From contig NZ_JACHOP010000020.1 of the NCBI RefSeq assembly GCF_014199935.1, positions 1-64,000 on the forward strand: 64,000 bases of DNA, given 5' to 3'. The notes beneath the pieces were generated by a model. That model did no database searches. It had not been told where the DNA came from and was given only the letters and a program-made list of their open reading frames with translations. Source of the stretch: Methylorubrum rhodinum (GTDB lineage Bacteria; Pseudomonadota; Alphaproteobacteria; Rhizobiales; Beijerinckiaceae). The position numbers and the translations under genes are program-made. This document shows positions 36,174 to 44,746 of this stretch, one piece after another; the stretch's first letter is position 1, and the number at the start of each line of letters is the position of its first letter.

Positions 36174-36489
36174 TTGGCGGCGGTGGGGATCCTGCAACGG
36201 GTGGACACCCGCGACGGCGGTCGGCGGCCGGTGAGCGCCGTACCGGAGGCCGGCATGCGCGCGGCGGCGGCGGCGCTGGGGCGCAGCCGGGAGCGGGCGA
36301 GGGCACGCGAGCATCCCCACCGCACCGACGGCTTGGCGGGGCCGAGCCGGATCGTGGCCCGCTTCGGCGATTGGAACGGCTACGGCAAGCCGCCCGGCCC
36401 CGAGATCATGCCCCCATCACGGCCCGCGGCTGGGAAGGCGTCGCCTACGTCCCGACCGCTCAGGCGGACGCGACCGCTGTGTGGTCGGT
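36174..36489 (+). pseudogene. IS4-family transposase remnant, C-terminal end, frameshifted
   Basis: The first frame reads RVDTRDGGRRPVS, AAAAALGRSRERA and then IVARFGDWNGYGKPPGPEIM. After a frameshift near 36,408 it continues ARGWEGVAYVPTAQADA. This matches my memory of the end of Tn5/IS4-type transposases (RDGG, NPHP, ARLGGWNGYYKPPGP, GWE). The rest of the element is missing. The surrounding gap (36,019-36,533) has no intact gene. Confidence 0.55.
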
Positions 36490-36533
36490 AGCCGCAAGCG
36501 GCGAGGGGGGACTTGCGGCGGCACCCGTATCGA

Positions 36534-37436
36534 TCAATCGGAGTCTGTCTCGCCGAACCGCAGCGGCAGCGCCCGGGGACGGAACACCACCCGCTCCGGG
36601 ATCAGCCGCCACAGCCGCTCGGCGCCCTCGAAGGTCGCGATCTCGGGCGAATCCAGCACCAGTTCCGTCCGGCCGGTGACCTGCAGCAGGTCGCCCGTCG
36701 AAAAATCCGGCACGGCGATCCCGGCCCGCGGGTTCGCCAGCAGGTTGCCGAGCGTGTTGAAGAAGCGGTTGCCCGCATAGTCCGGCACCGTGAAGGTGCT
36801 GTCGTCGGCGATCCGTACGAAGCCCGCCGGTCCGCCGCGATGCGAGACGTCGACCTGTCGGTGGCCCGACGCCTCGGCATAGCTCGCCACGAACAGCGTA
36901 TCGGTCGCCGCCAGCAGCGCCCGCGCGCCCGCGTCGAGGCGGTCCGACACGGTGGGCGCCGGAGCGCTCCGGGCCGCATCGGAAAACGCCGCCGGGCGGG
37001 GTGAGATGTAGCGTGGGCAATTGCCGAAACTCTGCTCGACCGCGATCCTGAGACCGCCCTCCCCGCGCCGCTCCACCGTGCCGTTGAGGCGGTTGCGGCG
37101 GCGCGTTTCGAGTTCGATGCCGAGCAGCCCGACCGGAGCCCCGTCGTGCAGCCCCGCCTCGGCCGGATCGTCGGGTTCAGGCTGCGTCGCGATCGCGAGG
37201 TGAAGCGGATCGGGCACGTGCAAGAAACCGGGCGGGCCGGCCCGCAGGGTCGCCCAGGGGGCGCCGGTGCGGTCGACGGCGCCGAGCACCACGAAGGGCA
37301 AGAGCGGATAGAACAGCGCGTGCTGCTCGATCAGCCGATCGCGGATCACCCGCGGGCCGATCTCCGCCATGCGCGCGGCGGAGCCGACGGCTTGCTGGAG
37401 CGCGATCTCGCCCCGGTGCCAGGGAAGCGTCTCCAT
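36534..37436 (-). CDS. Pyridoxamine 5'-phosphate oxidase-related flavin-binding protein
   Basis: A 300-residue protein of the split-barrel FMN-binding superfamily. It has an N-terminal helix (HRGEIALQQAVG), one barrel segment near FVVLGAVDRTGAPWATL, and the PNPOx core in the second half (LFVASYAEA, VSHRGGPAGFVRI, YAGNRFFNTLGNLLANPRAG, GDLLQVTGR). Such two-part proteins often have a poorly defined oxidoreductase role. The start at 37436 follows AAGGAG. It is co-transcribed with the GST gene 11 bases upstream. The longer open frame upstream is rejected because it runs through the GST gene. Confidence 0.8.
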   Translation of the reverse strand: METLPWHRGEIALQQAVGSAARMAEIGPRVIRDRLIEQHALFYPLLPFVVLGAVDRTGAPWATLRAGPPGFLHVPDPLHLAIATQPEPDDPAEAGLHDGAPVGLLGIELETRRRNRLNGTVERRGEGGLRIAVEQSFGNCPRYISPRPAAFSDAARSAPAPTVSDRLDAGARALLAATDTLFVASYAEASGHRQVDVSHRGGPAGFVRIADDSTFTVPDYAGNRFFNTLGNLLANPRAGIAVPDFSTGDLLQVTGRTELVLDSPEIATFEGAERLWRLIPERVVFRPRALPLRFGETDSD

Positions 37437-37447
37437 CGGAATCTCCT

Positions 37448-38059
37448 TCAGGCGTTGAGGCCGGCGGCGGTCTTCGGGAAGGGCAGAAAACCCGGCAGCG
37501 CCTCGACCCGGGCGAGCCACGCGCGGATCGCCGGATAGGGCGCGAGATCGACGTTCCCCTCGGGCGCGGCGACGACGTAGCTGTAGAGCGCCACGTCGGC
37601 GATGGTCGGATGCCCGGCGGCGAGCCAGTCGCGCAGGCCGAGTTCGGCCTCGACCAGGGTCAGGATCGCGTGGGCCCGCGGGATCACCTCTTCCGGCCGG
37701 AACGCGGCGCCGAACACGGTGACGAGGCGCGCCGCCGCCGGGCCGAAGGCGATGGGACCGGCGGCGACCGCGAGCCAGCGCTGCACGCGGGCGGCGCCTT
37801 CCGGGTCCTCGGGCAGCCAATCGGTGCGCCCGAGTTTCTTTGCGAGATAGACCAGGATGGCGCTGGAATCCGGGACGATGGTCCCGTCGTCGTCCAGCAC
37901 GGGCACCTGCCCGAATGGATTGAGCGCGAGGAAGGCCGGCGCCTTGTGCTCCCCGCTCCGCAGATCGACCGGCACGGTCTCGTAGTCGACGCCCAGCAGC
38001 GACAGGAACAGGCGGGCCCGGTGGGCATGGCCGGACAGGGGCACATCGTAGAGCTTCAT
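37448..38059 (-). CDS. Glutathione S-transferase family protein
   Basis: A 203-residue cytosolic GST. The thioredoxin-fold N-terminal domain (about 1-78) has the MKLYDVPLSGHAHRARLFLS start and the glutathione-binding QVPVLDDDGTIVPDSSAILVYL segment. An all-helical C-terminal domain ends near 200. The substrate is unknown. It is the first gene of a pair with the flavin-binding protein and diverges from a LysR regulator, a common arrangement for regulator and target. Confidence 0.9.
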   Translation of the reverse strand: MKLYDVPLSGHAHRARLFLSLLGVDYETVPVDLRSGEHKAPAFLALNPFGQVPVLDDDGTIVPDSSAILVYLAKKLGRTDWLPEDPEGAARVQRWLAVAAGPIAFGPAAARLVTVFGAAFRPEEVIPRAHAILTLVEAELGLRDWLAAGHPTIADVALYSYVVAAPEGNVDLAPYPAIRAWLARVEALPGFLPFPKTAAGLNA

Positions 38060-38184
38060 CGGGGTCTCTCCTCGGATGCCGGCGCTCGTCCGGCCCGGAC
38101 ATCCAAACCGTTTCGCTCCTCCCGGAGAACCGGCATTGTCCGCAAGCGACTGTTGCGCGAAACGGAATGATCGGAGGCGCCGCG

Positions 38185-39093
38185 ATGGACCGCTGGCAGG
38201 GGATGCGGGTGTTTGTGCGGGTGGCCGAGAGCGGGGGCTTTGCCGGCGCCGCGCGGGCGCTGAACATGAGCCCGCCCGCGGTGACCCGTGCGGTGGCCGC
38301 GCTCGAAGCGCGGATCGGCGCGCGGCTTCTCACCCGCACCACCCGCCGGGTGGCGCTGACCGAGGCCGGTGCCCGTTATCTGGAGGATTGCCGCCGCATC
38401 CTCGCGGAGATCGAGGAGGCGGAGGCCGTGGCCGCAGGCGCCATGGCGATCCCGACCGGCACGCTGACGGTGACCGCACCGGTGCAGTTCGGCCGCCTGT
38501 ACGTGCTGCCGGTGATCTCAGAATATCTCGACCGTCATCCGGCGGTCGCGGCCCGCGCCCTGTTCCTGGACCGGGTGATCGACCTCGTCGAGGAAGGGGC
38601 GGACGTGGCGCTGCGGATCGGGCCGTTGCCGGATTCCGGGCTCTCCGCGATCCGGGTCGGCAGCGTGCGCGCGGTCGTCTGCGCCGCGCCGGCCTACCTG
38701 GAGCGCCATGCCCGGCCGCAGGCGCCGGGCGATCTGACGGCTCACGCGATCATCGGCCGGAGCGACCAAGCGGCGGTGGCCGAGTGGCGCTTCGGCGCGG
38801 AGCGGCGGCTGGCGGTGCCAGTGCGGCCCCGGCTCGTCTGCAACACGATCGACGGCGCACTTGCTGCCGCCCTCGATGGGCGGGGCATCGTGCGGCTCCT
38901 GTCCTATCAGGTGGCGCCGGCTTTGGCCGAGGGGCGGCTCGTGCGCCTGCTCGAAGCCCATGAAGGCCCACCGATGCCGGTCCACGTGGTGAGCCCGGAA
39001 GGCCGCCGGGCCCCGGCCAAGGTGCGGGCCTTCGTGGAGTTGGCGGTGGAGCGTCTGAGAGGTGATCCGCGGGTGAACCCGCAGTCGGGATAA
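38185..39093 (+). CDS. LysR family transcriptional regulator
   Basis: A 302-residue LysR-type regulator. The winged HTH (about 1-62) has MRVFVRVAESGGFAGAARAL and ARIGARLLTRTTRRVALTEAG; the periplasmic-binding-like effector domain covers about 90-295. The start at 38185 follows GGAGG at 38173. It diverges from the GST gene across 126 bases that contain CGTTTCGC (38109-38116) and its complement GCGAAACG (38157-38164), a possible operator. It probably controls the GST and flavoprotein pair and itself. Confidence 0.9.
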   Translation: MDRWQGMRVFVRVAESGGFAGAARALNMSPPAVTRAVAALEARIGARLLTRTTRRVALTEAGARYLEDCRRILAEIEEAEAVAAGAMAIPTGTLTVTAPVQFGRLYVLPVISEYLDRHPAVAARALFLDRVIDLVEEGADVALRIGPLPDSGLSAIRVGSVRAVVCAAPAYLERHARPQAPGDLTAHAIIGRSDQAAVAEWRFGAERRLAVPVRPRLVCNTIDGALAAALDGRGIVRLLSYQVAPALAEGRLVRLLEAHEGPPMPVHVVSPEGRRAPAKVRAFVELAVERLRGDPRVNPQSG

Positions 39094-39099
39094 AGAAGT

Positions 39100-39125
39100 G
39101 CCCTCCCCCGCTGGCGGGAGAGGGC
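39100..39125 (+). terminator. Hairpin after the LysR gene
   Basis: GCCCTCCCCCGC and GCGGGAGAGGGC form a near-perfect stem with one mismatch and a 2-base turn, just after the LysR stop. No T-run follows. Confidence 0.45.
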
Positions 39126-39166
39126 ATCCATGGACCAGTCGGTCGCGGCGGATGTCGCCTCACACC

Positions 39167-39257
39167 GTCATCGCGAGTGAATGCGGATCGATCCAACGGC
39201 ACGACCGCTCCGCATCATGCGGAACCCTGGATTGCCTCGGCTCCGCCTCGCAATGAC
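39167..39257. repeat. Extragenic palindromic repeat (degenerate pair)
   Basis: The right part (39228-39257) contains GCCTCGGCTCCGCCTCGC flanked by TGGATT and AATGAC. The left part begins with the complementary-type GTCATCGCGAG (39167). This is a familiar palindromic repeat type of alphaproteobacterial genomes, located between two convergent genes. Confidence 0.55.
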
Positions 39258-39272
39258 TATGGTGCAAAAGAA

Positions 39273-39692
39273 TCAATCCTTCAGGTCGGCCGGGACCTTG
39301 CCGCCGTTCTCCTCGAGCTTCTTGATGACCTGCTTGTGCAGCCAGACGTTCATCGAGGCGGAGTCGTTCTTGTCGCCGGAGTAGTGCAGTTCGTCGGCGA
39401 GCTGCTGGCGGGCGTGCAGGCTCGAATCGAGATCGAGCAGCTTCATCAGGTCGACGATGGAGGTGCGCCAGTTGAGCTTCTGCCCGTTCTTGGCGGCCAT
39501 GTCGTTGAGCACCGCCTCGACATCGACGGGTCCGCCCGAGGTGCCGCCGCCGGTCGCGGTGGAGGCCGGAGCGTCGCCGCCGGACGAGGGCTGCGCCTCG
39601 GTCGAGGCGGGCTTGTCGGCGGGGGCGGCCTTGGCCTCCGAAGAGCCGAACGGGTTGAGAATCTTGCTGACGATGCTGCCGAGGAGGCTCAT
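39273..39692 (-). CDS. DUF3597 domain protein
   Basis: A 139-residue protein. An N-terminal segment (MSLLGSIVSKILNPFG) is followed by a low-complexity Ala/Ser/Gly/Pro linker (about 20-55) and a C-terminal DUF3597 domain. That domain carries VEAVLNDMAAKNGQKLNW, TSIVDLMKLLDLDSSLHARQ and DELHYSGDKNDSASMNVWLH. The family resembles small LysM-associated or periplasmic proteins of unknown function. The gene stands alone between a REP repeat and the divergent ABC transporter operon. Confidence 0.85.
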   Translation of the reverse strand: MSLLGSIVSKILNPFGSSEAKAAPADKPASTEAQPSSGGDAPASTATGGGTSGGPVDVEAVLNDMAAKNGQKLNWRTSIVDLMKLLDLDSSLHARQQLADELHYSGDKNDSASMNVWLHKQVIKKLEENGGKVPADLKD

Positions 39693-39864
39693 GGCGGTCG
39701 GGTCCTGTCGTCTCGTGCGGCCGGTGTGCCGCTACGGTTCCATTAACATCGCGTGAGGAGTGCCCGTTCCGTCATGCCGTCCGCGACGGCATGCGCCCCG
39801 GCGATTGGAAGATCGCGCCCGCTGTGCCATGGGGCGGGATCAGCCCTGCCGGAACCCGTCCCCG

Positions 39865-40872
39865 ATGCGCATCCTGATCAAGGCCCTCGCCCTTCTGGCG
39901 GGCCTCACCGCCCTCCCCGCCGCCGCCCAGCCCGTGCCGGTGCGCATCGGCGTGATCCCGGTGATCGGCGCGGCGCCCGTCTTCGTCGCCAACGGCGAGG
40001 GTTGGCTGAAGGAGGCGGGGCTGGCGCCGGCCTTCACCACCTTCGAGTCGGGCCCGAACATGATCCAGGCGCTGGCGTCGGGCACCATCGACGTCTACGT
40101 CGCCGGCATCGCCCCGCTCGCGGTCGCGCGCACCAAGAACATCGACGTGCGGGTCGTGGCCGCCACCGCCGTCGAGGAGATGGTGTTCGTGGCAGCCCCC
40201 AAGCTCGCCCCGTTCTTCGCGAGCGCCCCGAGCAAGGCGGAAGCCTTCAAGCAGTTCAAGGCCAAGGAGGGCCGCCCCGCGCGGCTGGCCACGCAGCCGC
40301 CGGGCTCGGTGCCGAACACGACGTTGCAGCATTGGCTCTGGCAGGTCGCCAAGGCCGACAAGGCCGATGTCGAGATCGTCGCCATGGGCATCGACGCGAC
40401 CCAGCAGGCGCTGCTGGCCGGCGCCGTCGACGGCGCCTCGATCCGCGAGCCGGCGCTCACCATCGTGCAAGGCCGCAACCCGAAGGTCGCGCTGATTGCC
40501 ACCGGAGGCGAGATGTTCCCCGACCAGCCGGGCACGGTCGTCGCCGTCTACGGAAAATTCGCCGACGCCAACCCGAAGGCGGTCGAGGGCCTCGTCGCCG
40601 CGCTCGTCAAGGCGACCGCCCTGCTCAAGTCCGATCCGGCCAAGGCCGCCGTGCCGGTCGAGGCGGCGCTGGGCAAGGGGATCACCGACGTGGCGACGAT
40701 CCAGAAGGCGCTCTCCTCGCCGGCGGCGAAGTTCGTCACCGATCCGCGCACCATCATCGAGGCGACGAAGAAGATGCAGGCCTATCAGGTCTCCATCGGC
40801 ACCCTCGACAAGGAGGCCCCGACCGACGGCCTGTTCGACGCGAAACCCTTCGACGCGGTGAAGAAGCCCTGA
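39865..40872 (+). CDS. NitT/TauT-type ABC transporter substrate-binding protein
   Basis: A 335-residue periplasmic binding protein with signal peptide MRILIKALALLAGLTALPAA. It has the SsuA/TauA/NrtA plan: VRIGVIPVIGAAPVFVANGEGWLKEAGL, SGPNMIQALASGTIDVYVAG and a C-terminal lobe with AVEGLVAALVKATALLKSDP. Ligands of the family include nitrate, taurine, alkanesulfonates, thiamine precursors and riboflavin; the ligand here cannot be read from sequence. It is the first gene of an importer operon, with the permease 10 bases downstream. Confidence 0.88.
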   Translation: MRILIKALALLAGLTALPAAAQPVPVRIGVIPVIGAAPVFVANGEGWLKEAGLAPAFTTFESGPNMIQALASGTIDVYVAGIAPLAVARTKNIDVRVVAATAVEEMVFVAAPKLAPFFASAPSKAEAFKQFKAKEGRPARLATQPPGSVPNTTLQHWLWQVAKADKADVEIVAMGIDATQQALLAGAVDGASIREPALTIVQGRNPKVALIATGGEMFPDQPGTVVAVYGKFADANPKAVEGLVAALVKATALLKSDPAKAAVPVEAALGKGITDVATIQKALSSPAAKFVTDPRTIIEATKKMQAYQVSIGTLDKEAPTDGLFDAKPFDAVKKP

Positions 40873-40882
40873 TCCCACAACC

Positions 40883-41635
40883 ATGACCGCGCTCCGCTCG
40901 GCCGCACTCGCGGCCGCCGGGCTCGCCGCCTTCCTCGGTGTGTGGGAGGCGGCTCCCCGGCTCGATCTCGTCAACCCGGCCTTCCTGCCGCCACCCTCCT
41001 CGATCCCGGCCGCCTTCGGGCGCGAGATCGCGGGCGGCGCGTGGCCGCGCGCGGTCGCCGAGAGCCTGAGCCACTACGTCGTCGGGCTTGGGCTGGGCGC
41101 GGGGGCGGGCATCGCGCTCGGGCTGGCGTCCGGTATGTTCCGCTGGTTCGAGAGCCTGACCGCCTGGATCGTGCGGCTCCTGCGCCCCATCCCCGGCCTC
41201 GCCTGGGTGCCGTTCGCCATCATCTGGTTCGGCGTGCAGCCCTCGGCGGCCGTGTTCATCATCGCGGTCGGTGTGTTCTGGATCGTGTTCTTCGCCACGC
41301 AAGGCGCGGTGCGCGGCGTCGATCGCGACCTGATCGAGGTGGCCCAGGCCTTCGGCTTCCGCGGGCCGTTCGCGCGATTGACGAAGATCCTGCTGCCGGC
41401 GGCGACGCCCGGCATTCTGGTGGGCGTGCGCACGGCCCTCGGTCAGGCCTGGATGGCGGTGGTCGCGGCCGAGATCTTCGGCGTGCCCGGCATCGGCGCG
41501 CGGATGATGCAAGCCTCCTCGCTCCTCTCCACCGACATCGTCGTGGTCTACATGCTGACCATGGCCGCCCTCTACGGCCTGTTCGACACCGGCTTCGTCG
41601 CCCTCCAGGGCTGGCTGCTGCGGTGGCGCGCATGA
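40883..41635 (+). CDS. ABC transporter permease (SsuC/TauC type)
   Basis: A 250-residue inner-membrane permease with six predicted helices. The signature loop that couples to the ATPase is VDRDLIEVAQAFGFRGPFARLTKILLPAATPGILVG (given here in parts: EVAQAFG, KILLPAATPGI). It lies between the binding protein and the ATPase, overlapping the ATPase start by 4 bases. It forms the translocation channel of the importer. Confidence 0.92.
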   Translation: MTALRSAALAAAGLAAFLGVWEAAPRLDLVNPAFLPPPSSIPAAFGREIAGGAWPRAVAESLSHYVVGLGLGAGAGIALGLASGMFRWFESLTAWIVRLLRPIPGLAWVPFAIIWFGVQPSAAVFIIAVGVFWIVFFATQGAVRGVDRDLIEVAQAFGFRGPFARLTKILLPAATPGILVGVRTALGQAWMAVVAAEIFGVPGIGARMMQASSLLSTDIVVVYMLTMAALYGLFDTGFVALQGWLLRWRA

Positions 41636-42402
41636 GCGATCCGACGAGCGGGCCGGTCATCGACATCCGCGGCCTGTCGCTCGCCTACGAGCGGGACGGG
41701 CGGAGCACCGAAATCCTCGCCGCCCTCGATCTCGCGGTGCCGCGGGGCCAATTCCTCGTCATCGTCGGCGAGTCGGGCGTCGGCAAGTCGACGCTGCTGC
41801 GGGTGCTGATCGATCTGGCCAAGCCCACCACCGGCACGGTGACCCTCGACACGGCGCCCGAGACGCGCACGCCGATGGCCCTGGTGTTCCAGGATGCCCG
41901 GCTGCTGCCGTGGCGGCGGGTGATCGACAACGTCGCCTTCGGCCTGGAGCGCCACGGCCTGCCCAAGGCCGAGCGCCGGGAACGCGCCGCCGCGATGCTG
42001 AAACTCGTCGGGCTGGCCGACCTTGGCCAGCGCTGGCCGCACCAGCTCTCTGGCGGCCAGCGCCAGCGCGTCGCCATCGCCCGCGCGCTCGCGGTCGATC
42101 CCGAGGTGTTGCTGATGGACGAGCCGTTCTCGGCGCTCGACAGCTTCACCCGCGAGGGGCTTCAGGACGAGATCCAGCGCATCAAGGCGCAGACCGGCAA
42201 GACCGTGCTGTTCGTCACCCACGACATCGACGAGGCGGTCTACCTCGCCGACCGGGTGGTGGTGCTGGCCGGCAGCCCCGGCCGGATCGCCGCGGACGTG
42301 TCGATCACCCTGCCCCGCCCGCGCCTGCGCCGGGACACCGAACTGGTCGAGGCGGCCCGCCACCTGCGCGCAGAACTGTCGCGGCGCTCCTCCGACCTGT
42401 GA
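41632..42402 (+). CDS. ABC transporter ATP-binding protein (SsuB/TauB type)
   Basis: A 256-residue ATPase. Walker A is VGESGVGKSTLL, the Q-loop lies in LVFQDARLLPWRRV, the signature is HQLSGGQRQRV, Walker B is VLLMDEPFSALD and the switch His is in FVTHDIDEAVYLADR. The LLPWR Q-loop and C-terminal layout match the nitrate/sulfonate/taurine subfamily. The start at 41632 overlaps the permease stop (ATGA). Confidence 0.94.
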   Translation: MSDPTSGPVIDIRGLSLAYERDGRSTEILAALDLAVPRGQFLVIVGESGVGKSTLLRVLIDLAKPTTGTVTLDTAPETRTPMALVFQDARLLPWRRVIDNVAFGLERHGLPKAERRERAAAMLKLVGLADLGQRWPHQLSGGQRQRVAIARALAVDPEVLLMDEPFSALDSFTREGLQDEIQRIKAQTGKTVLFVTHDIDEAVYLADRVVVLAGSPGRIAADVSITLPRPRLRRDTELVEAARHLRAELSRRSSDL

Positions 42403-42529
42403 CGGGAGACGGGGCGCGGAACGCGGGCGTCCTCCACCGGGTTCGTTGCCAGCACGGGAGACCTTGACGGTAGGCTCCCGCGCCGGAAACCATCGTGCGG
42501 CCCTGCGGGGCGTCGCCGGGAGTATCGGG

Positions 42530-42964
42530 ATGGGATTTTTTCAGGACGCCCTCCTTCGCCTGAACCGCGCCGTGCAATCCTACGCAGGGGACGCCGAGTT
42601 CATGCAGGCGGCGGTCTCGGCGGCGGCCAACGTCATCGTCGCCGACGGCGACACCGACGACGAGGAGATCGAGGCCGCCCTCGTCAGCATGCGGGCCAAC
42701 CCCATCCTCGAAAAGTCCTACGACACGCTGACGCTGGAAAAGGCCTTGTTCGAGGCGCTGGCCCGCGCCGAGTTGCGCGCCGGGCGGCTCGAAAACCTGC
42801 AGCATGTCGCGGCCGTCGCGGAGCGGCCGGTGGAGCACCGCCAGTACATCTTCCTGATCGCGGCGGACGCCGCCGACAAGGGCGGCATCACGCCGGCCGA
42901 GCACAAGGTGCTCGACGAGTTGGCCGCCGCGCTCGCCGTCGACAAGGCGGCCCTGCTCGGCTGA
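42530..42964 (+). CDS. TerB-like tellurite resistance family protein
   Basis: A 144-residue all-helical cytosolic protein. It has the acidic metal-binding style segment NVIVADGDTDDEEIEAALVSM near residue 37 and a second, GGITPAEHKVLDELAAAL, near the end, matching TerB/DUF533-type folds. The start at 42530 follows GGGAG. TerB proteins occur in membrane-associated stress complexes; no other ter genes are nearby, so the role is open. Confidence 0.75.
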   Translation: MGFFQDALLRLNRAVQSYAGDAEFMQAAVSAAANVIVADGDTDDEEIEAALVSMRANPILEKSYDTLTLEKALFEALARAELRAGRLENLQHVAAVAERPVEHRQYIFLIAADAADKGGITPAEHKVLDELAAALAVDKAALLG

Positions 42965-43061
42965 GCGTCCTCGGCCGAAGCGCCACGACGCTGCCCGCCT
43001 CGCCCTCGCGCGCCGGCCGCGGAGGGCGTATGGTCATGGCCGCTCGGGAGTTTTTTGAACG

Positions 43062-43253
43062 ATGTACAAGGTGACGGGGACGGACCCGGCGGGACGCGAG
43101 ATGACGTTCGCCTGCGGCACCGACGAGCAGGCCCTGGAAAAGACCTGGGAACTCGCCCGCCGCGGTTTTCGCGATATCGCGGTCGCCGACCCGAGCGGGA
43201 AGCGCATGAGCGCGGGGGCGTTCGAGCGGTCACTGGATTTCGATTACGATTGA
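43062..43253 (+). CDS. Small hypothetical protein, 63 residues
   Basis: A compact 63-residue protein (MYKVTGTDPAGREMTFACGT... ending FERSLDFDYD), preceded by GGGAG at 43046. It reads like a small alpha/beta fold; one Cys at residue 18. High-GC codon use and ribosome site support a real gene. No family is recognised. It follows the TerB-like gene by 97 bases and may share its transcript. Confidence 0.6.
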   Translation: MYKVTGTDPAGREMTFACGTDEQALEKTWELARRGFRDIAVADPSGKRMSAGAFERSLDFDYD

Positions 43254-43570
43254 GGGCGGCCGCACCGTTGATCGCCACGCCTATGCGCGCGATGACGTTT
43301 CCGAAGAAACCCGCACCGTCATTGCGTGACGGCCCTAACGAAATGCCCTTGCGCATGGTGCGGTGTCCCAGCTTGAAACTTTGAAGCAGAGGCTGAGGTC
43401 ACCGCGTATCGGCCTCGGTTGGATATCGCTCGATTTTTTCAAGTTGACGAGCTTAAATCAGAGGTGATGCACTCGAAGTAAAACTACGGATTCATGCGAG
43501 AGGGTGTTAGGAAGTCTTTGTTGAGATTTTCTCAATGAATTTGCAATCATCATCTTGAACGGAGGATTTT

Positions 43571-43663
43571 CAAAGGGCCAAGCCCTTTGGTAGGCCGCCG
43601 GGGCAAAATCTTGGCTGTTCGCACGGCTCCGCACTGCACCCGCAAAAGGTCGAAGACCTTTTG
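43571..43663. repeat. Diverged copy of the multi-hairpin repeat
   Basis: The outer hairpins are CAAAGGGC/GCCCTTTG (43571-43589) and CAAAAGGTC/GACCTTTTG (43643-43663), both with 3-base loops. Order and flanking CCCGC match the block at 25053-25142, with compensating base changes; the inner hairpins are eroded. Confidence 0.6.
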
Positions 43664-43733
43664 TATCCATGATCTCAGAATGACGTCCTGGGTTTCCGTT
43701 CGACGGCGCGGCGGCGACAGTCAATAATATGCT

Positions 43734-43937
43734 TCAGATAATGCTCGCACTCATCGAAGAGCGGACGCTGTCACGATCTCGCTGACGGTTCCGGAGATGC
43801 ACCTCTATAGCCGAACGTGCTTCGAGCATCTTGTCCAGCTTTTTCTCTGCGTCAGAGGCCTCTTTGGCTTCCTTGATCGCCAACGCGCTCTGCGCGAAAT
43901 CTCCCCTCAAGGCCGGAACATCGACCTGGGCCAGCAC
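43734..43937 (-). CDS. Possible small hypothetical protein
   Basis: A 67-codon frame from a GTG start that reads as an amphipathic, probably coiled-coil helix (LAIKEAKEASDAEKKLDKML, then ARSAIEVHLRNRQRDRD). The composition looks protein-like, but there is no clear ribosome site and no known family. It may be a fragment of a larger lost gene. Confidence 0.3.
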   Translation of the reverse strand: MLAQVDVPALRGDFAQSALAIKEAKEASDAEKKLDKMLEARSAIEVHLRNRQRDRDSVRSSMSASII

Positions 43938-44134
43938 TCAAGAAGGAGATCCGTTCTATATCTGTTCCATCACAGCATCGCTGCGCAGGTCGGATGTTTC
44001 GGGGATCCCTGCGTTGATGTGAAAAATCCACAAACCTGCGGTACGCAAGGCAGGAAGGAAATAGGGTATGCAAACTCGTCCTAACGACCACCAAGTCTAT
44101 GCCCGCAAACGGTGATCCGTTGCGGCAAGAAACT

Positions 44135-44210
44135 TGGTGGAGCTGAGGGGAATCGAACCCCTGACCTCCGCAGTGCGATTGCGGCGCTCTCCCATCTGAG
44201 CTACAGCCCC
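44135..44210 (-). tRNA. tRNA-Ala (anticodon CGC)
   Basis: Minus strand: acceptor stem GGGGCTG/CAGCTCC with one G-T pair, D-arm GCTCAGATGGGAGAGC, anticodon stem CCGCA/TGCGG with loop ATCGCAC (anticodon CGC), T-arm with GGGGTTCGATTCCCC, discriminator A and encoded CCA. The length is 76 bases. A dyad, CCGAAGCGG/CCGCTTCGG (44214-44222 and 44240-44248), lies just upstream of its 5' end. Confidence 0.97.
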
Positions 44211-44331
44211 GTTCCGAAGCGGGGGCCTTGTAGGCTTGTCCGCTTCGGCCTGTCAATTCCGGAAATTTCCCGCGAGCCCCGCGCATCCCGCGCCGGGCGC
44301 CGCGCGGGCGACGAGGACCGGTAAAGCTCGC

Positions 44332-44622
44332 ATGAACGCCCTGCTCTGGCTCTTCAACACCGTCATCCAGCTCTACATCTACATCCTCATCGCGAGCGCG
44401 GTGCTGAGTTGGCTCGTGGCGTTCAACGTCGTGAACGTGCGCAACCCGATCGTCTCGCAGATCGGCGAGTTCCTCTACCGCGTCACCGAGCCGGTGTTGC
44501 GGCCGATCCGCAACCTCCTGCCGAATCTCGGCGGCGTCGACATCTCGCCGATCATCCTGATCCTGCTGCTGCTGTTCGTGCAGAAGCTCGTCACCGACAT
44601 CTACGTCCAAGTGGCGTTCTGA
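44332..44622 (+). CDS. YggT family membrane protein
   Basis: A 96-residue protein with two hydrophobic helices (about 3-30 and 68-92). They flank the conserved NPIVSQIGEFLYRVTEPVL and RPIRNLLPNLGGVDISPI segments that define the YggT family. Members are implicated in osmotic tolerance, envelope organisation and, in some lineages, division; the mechanism is unknown. Length is typical for the single-repeat form. Confidence 0.92.
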   Translation: MNALLWLFNTVIQLYIYILIASAVLSWLVAFNVVNVRNPIVSQIGEFLYRVTEPVLRPIRNLLPNLGGVDISPIILILLLLFVQKLVTDIYVQVAF

Positions 44623-44746
44623 CGGGCTGTTGATCCCGGCCGGTCGGGTCGGCTCAAGCGTGGCATTGCGCACGGCCCGGCCCGGTTGCTAAGGCGGCGG
44701 GAAACGACCGGCGAGACGGACGACCCTGGGGGGCGAGGACACGAGA

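Larger units (their letters stand above)
43254..44134. other. AT-rich intergenic region with repeats
   Basis: About 880 bases of lower GC. It holds a small stem, CCGTCA/TGACGG, near 43,315. GTGTCCCAGCTTGAA near 43,368 resembles DNA beside the IS630 remnant near 15,317. It also holds the hairpin block at 43571-43663 and a possible small gene at 43734-43937. It looks like a site of repeated insertion and decay. Confidence 0.5.

Noticed and set aside
44112..44324. Plus-strand frame reading GAEGNRTPDLRSAIAALSHL
   Set aside because: It is the antisense translation of tRNA-Ala, a well-known annotation artefact.
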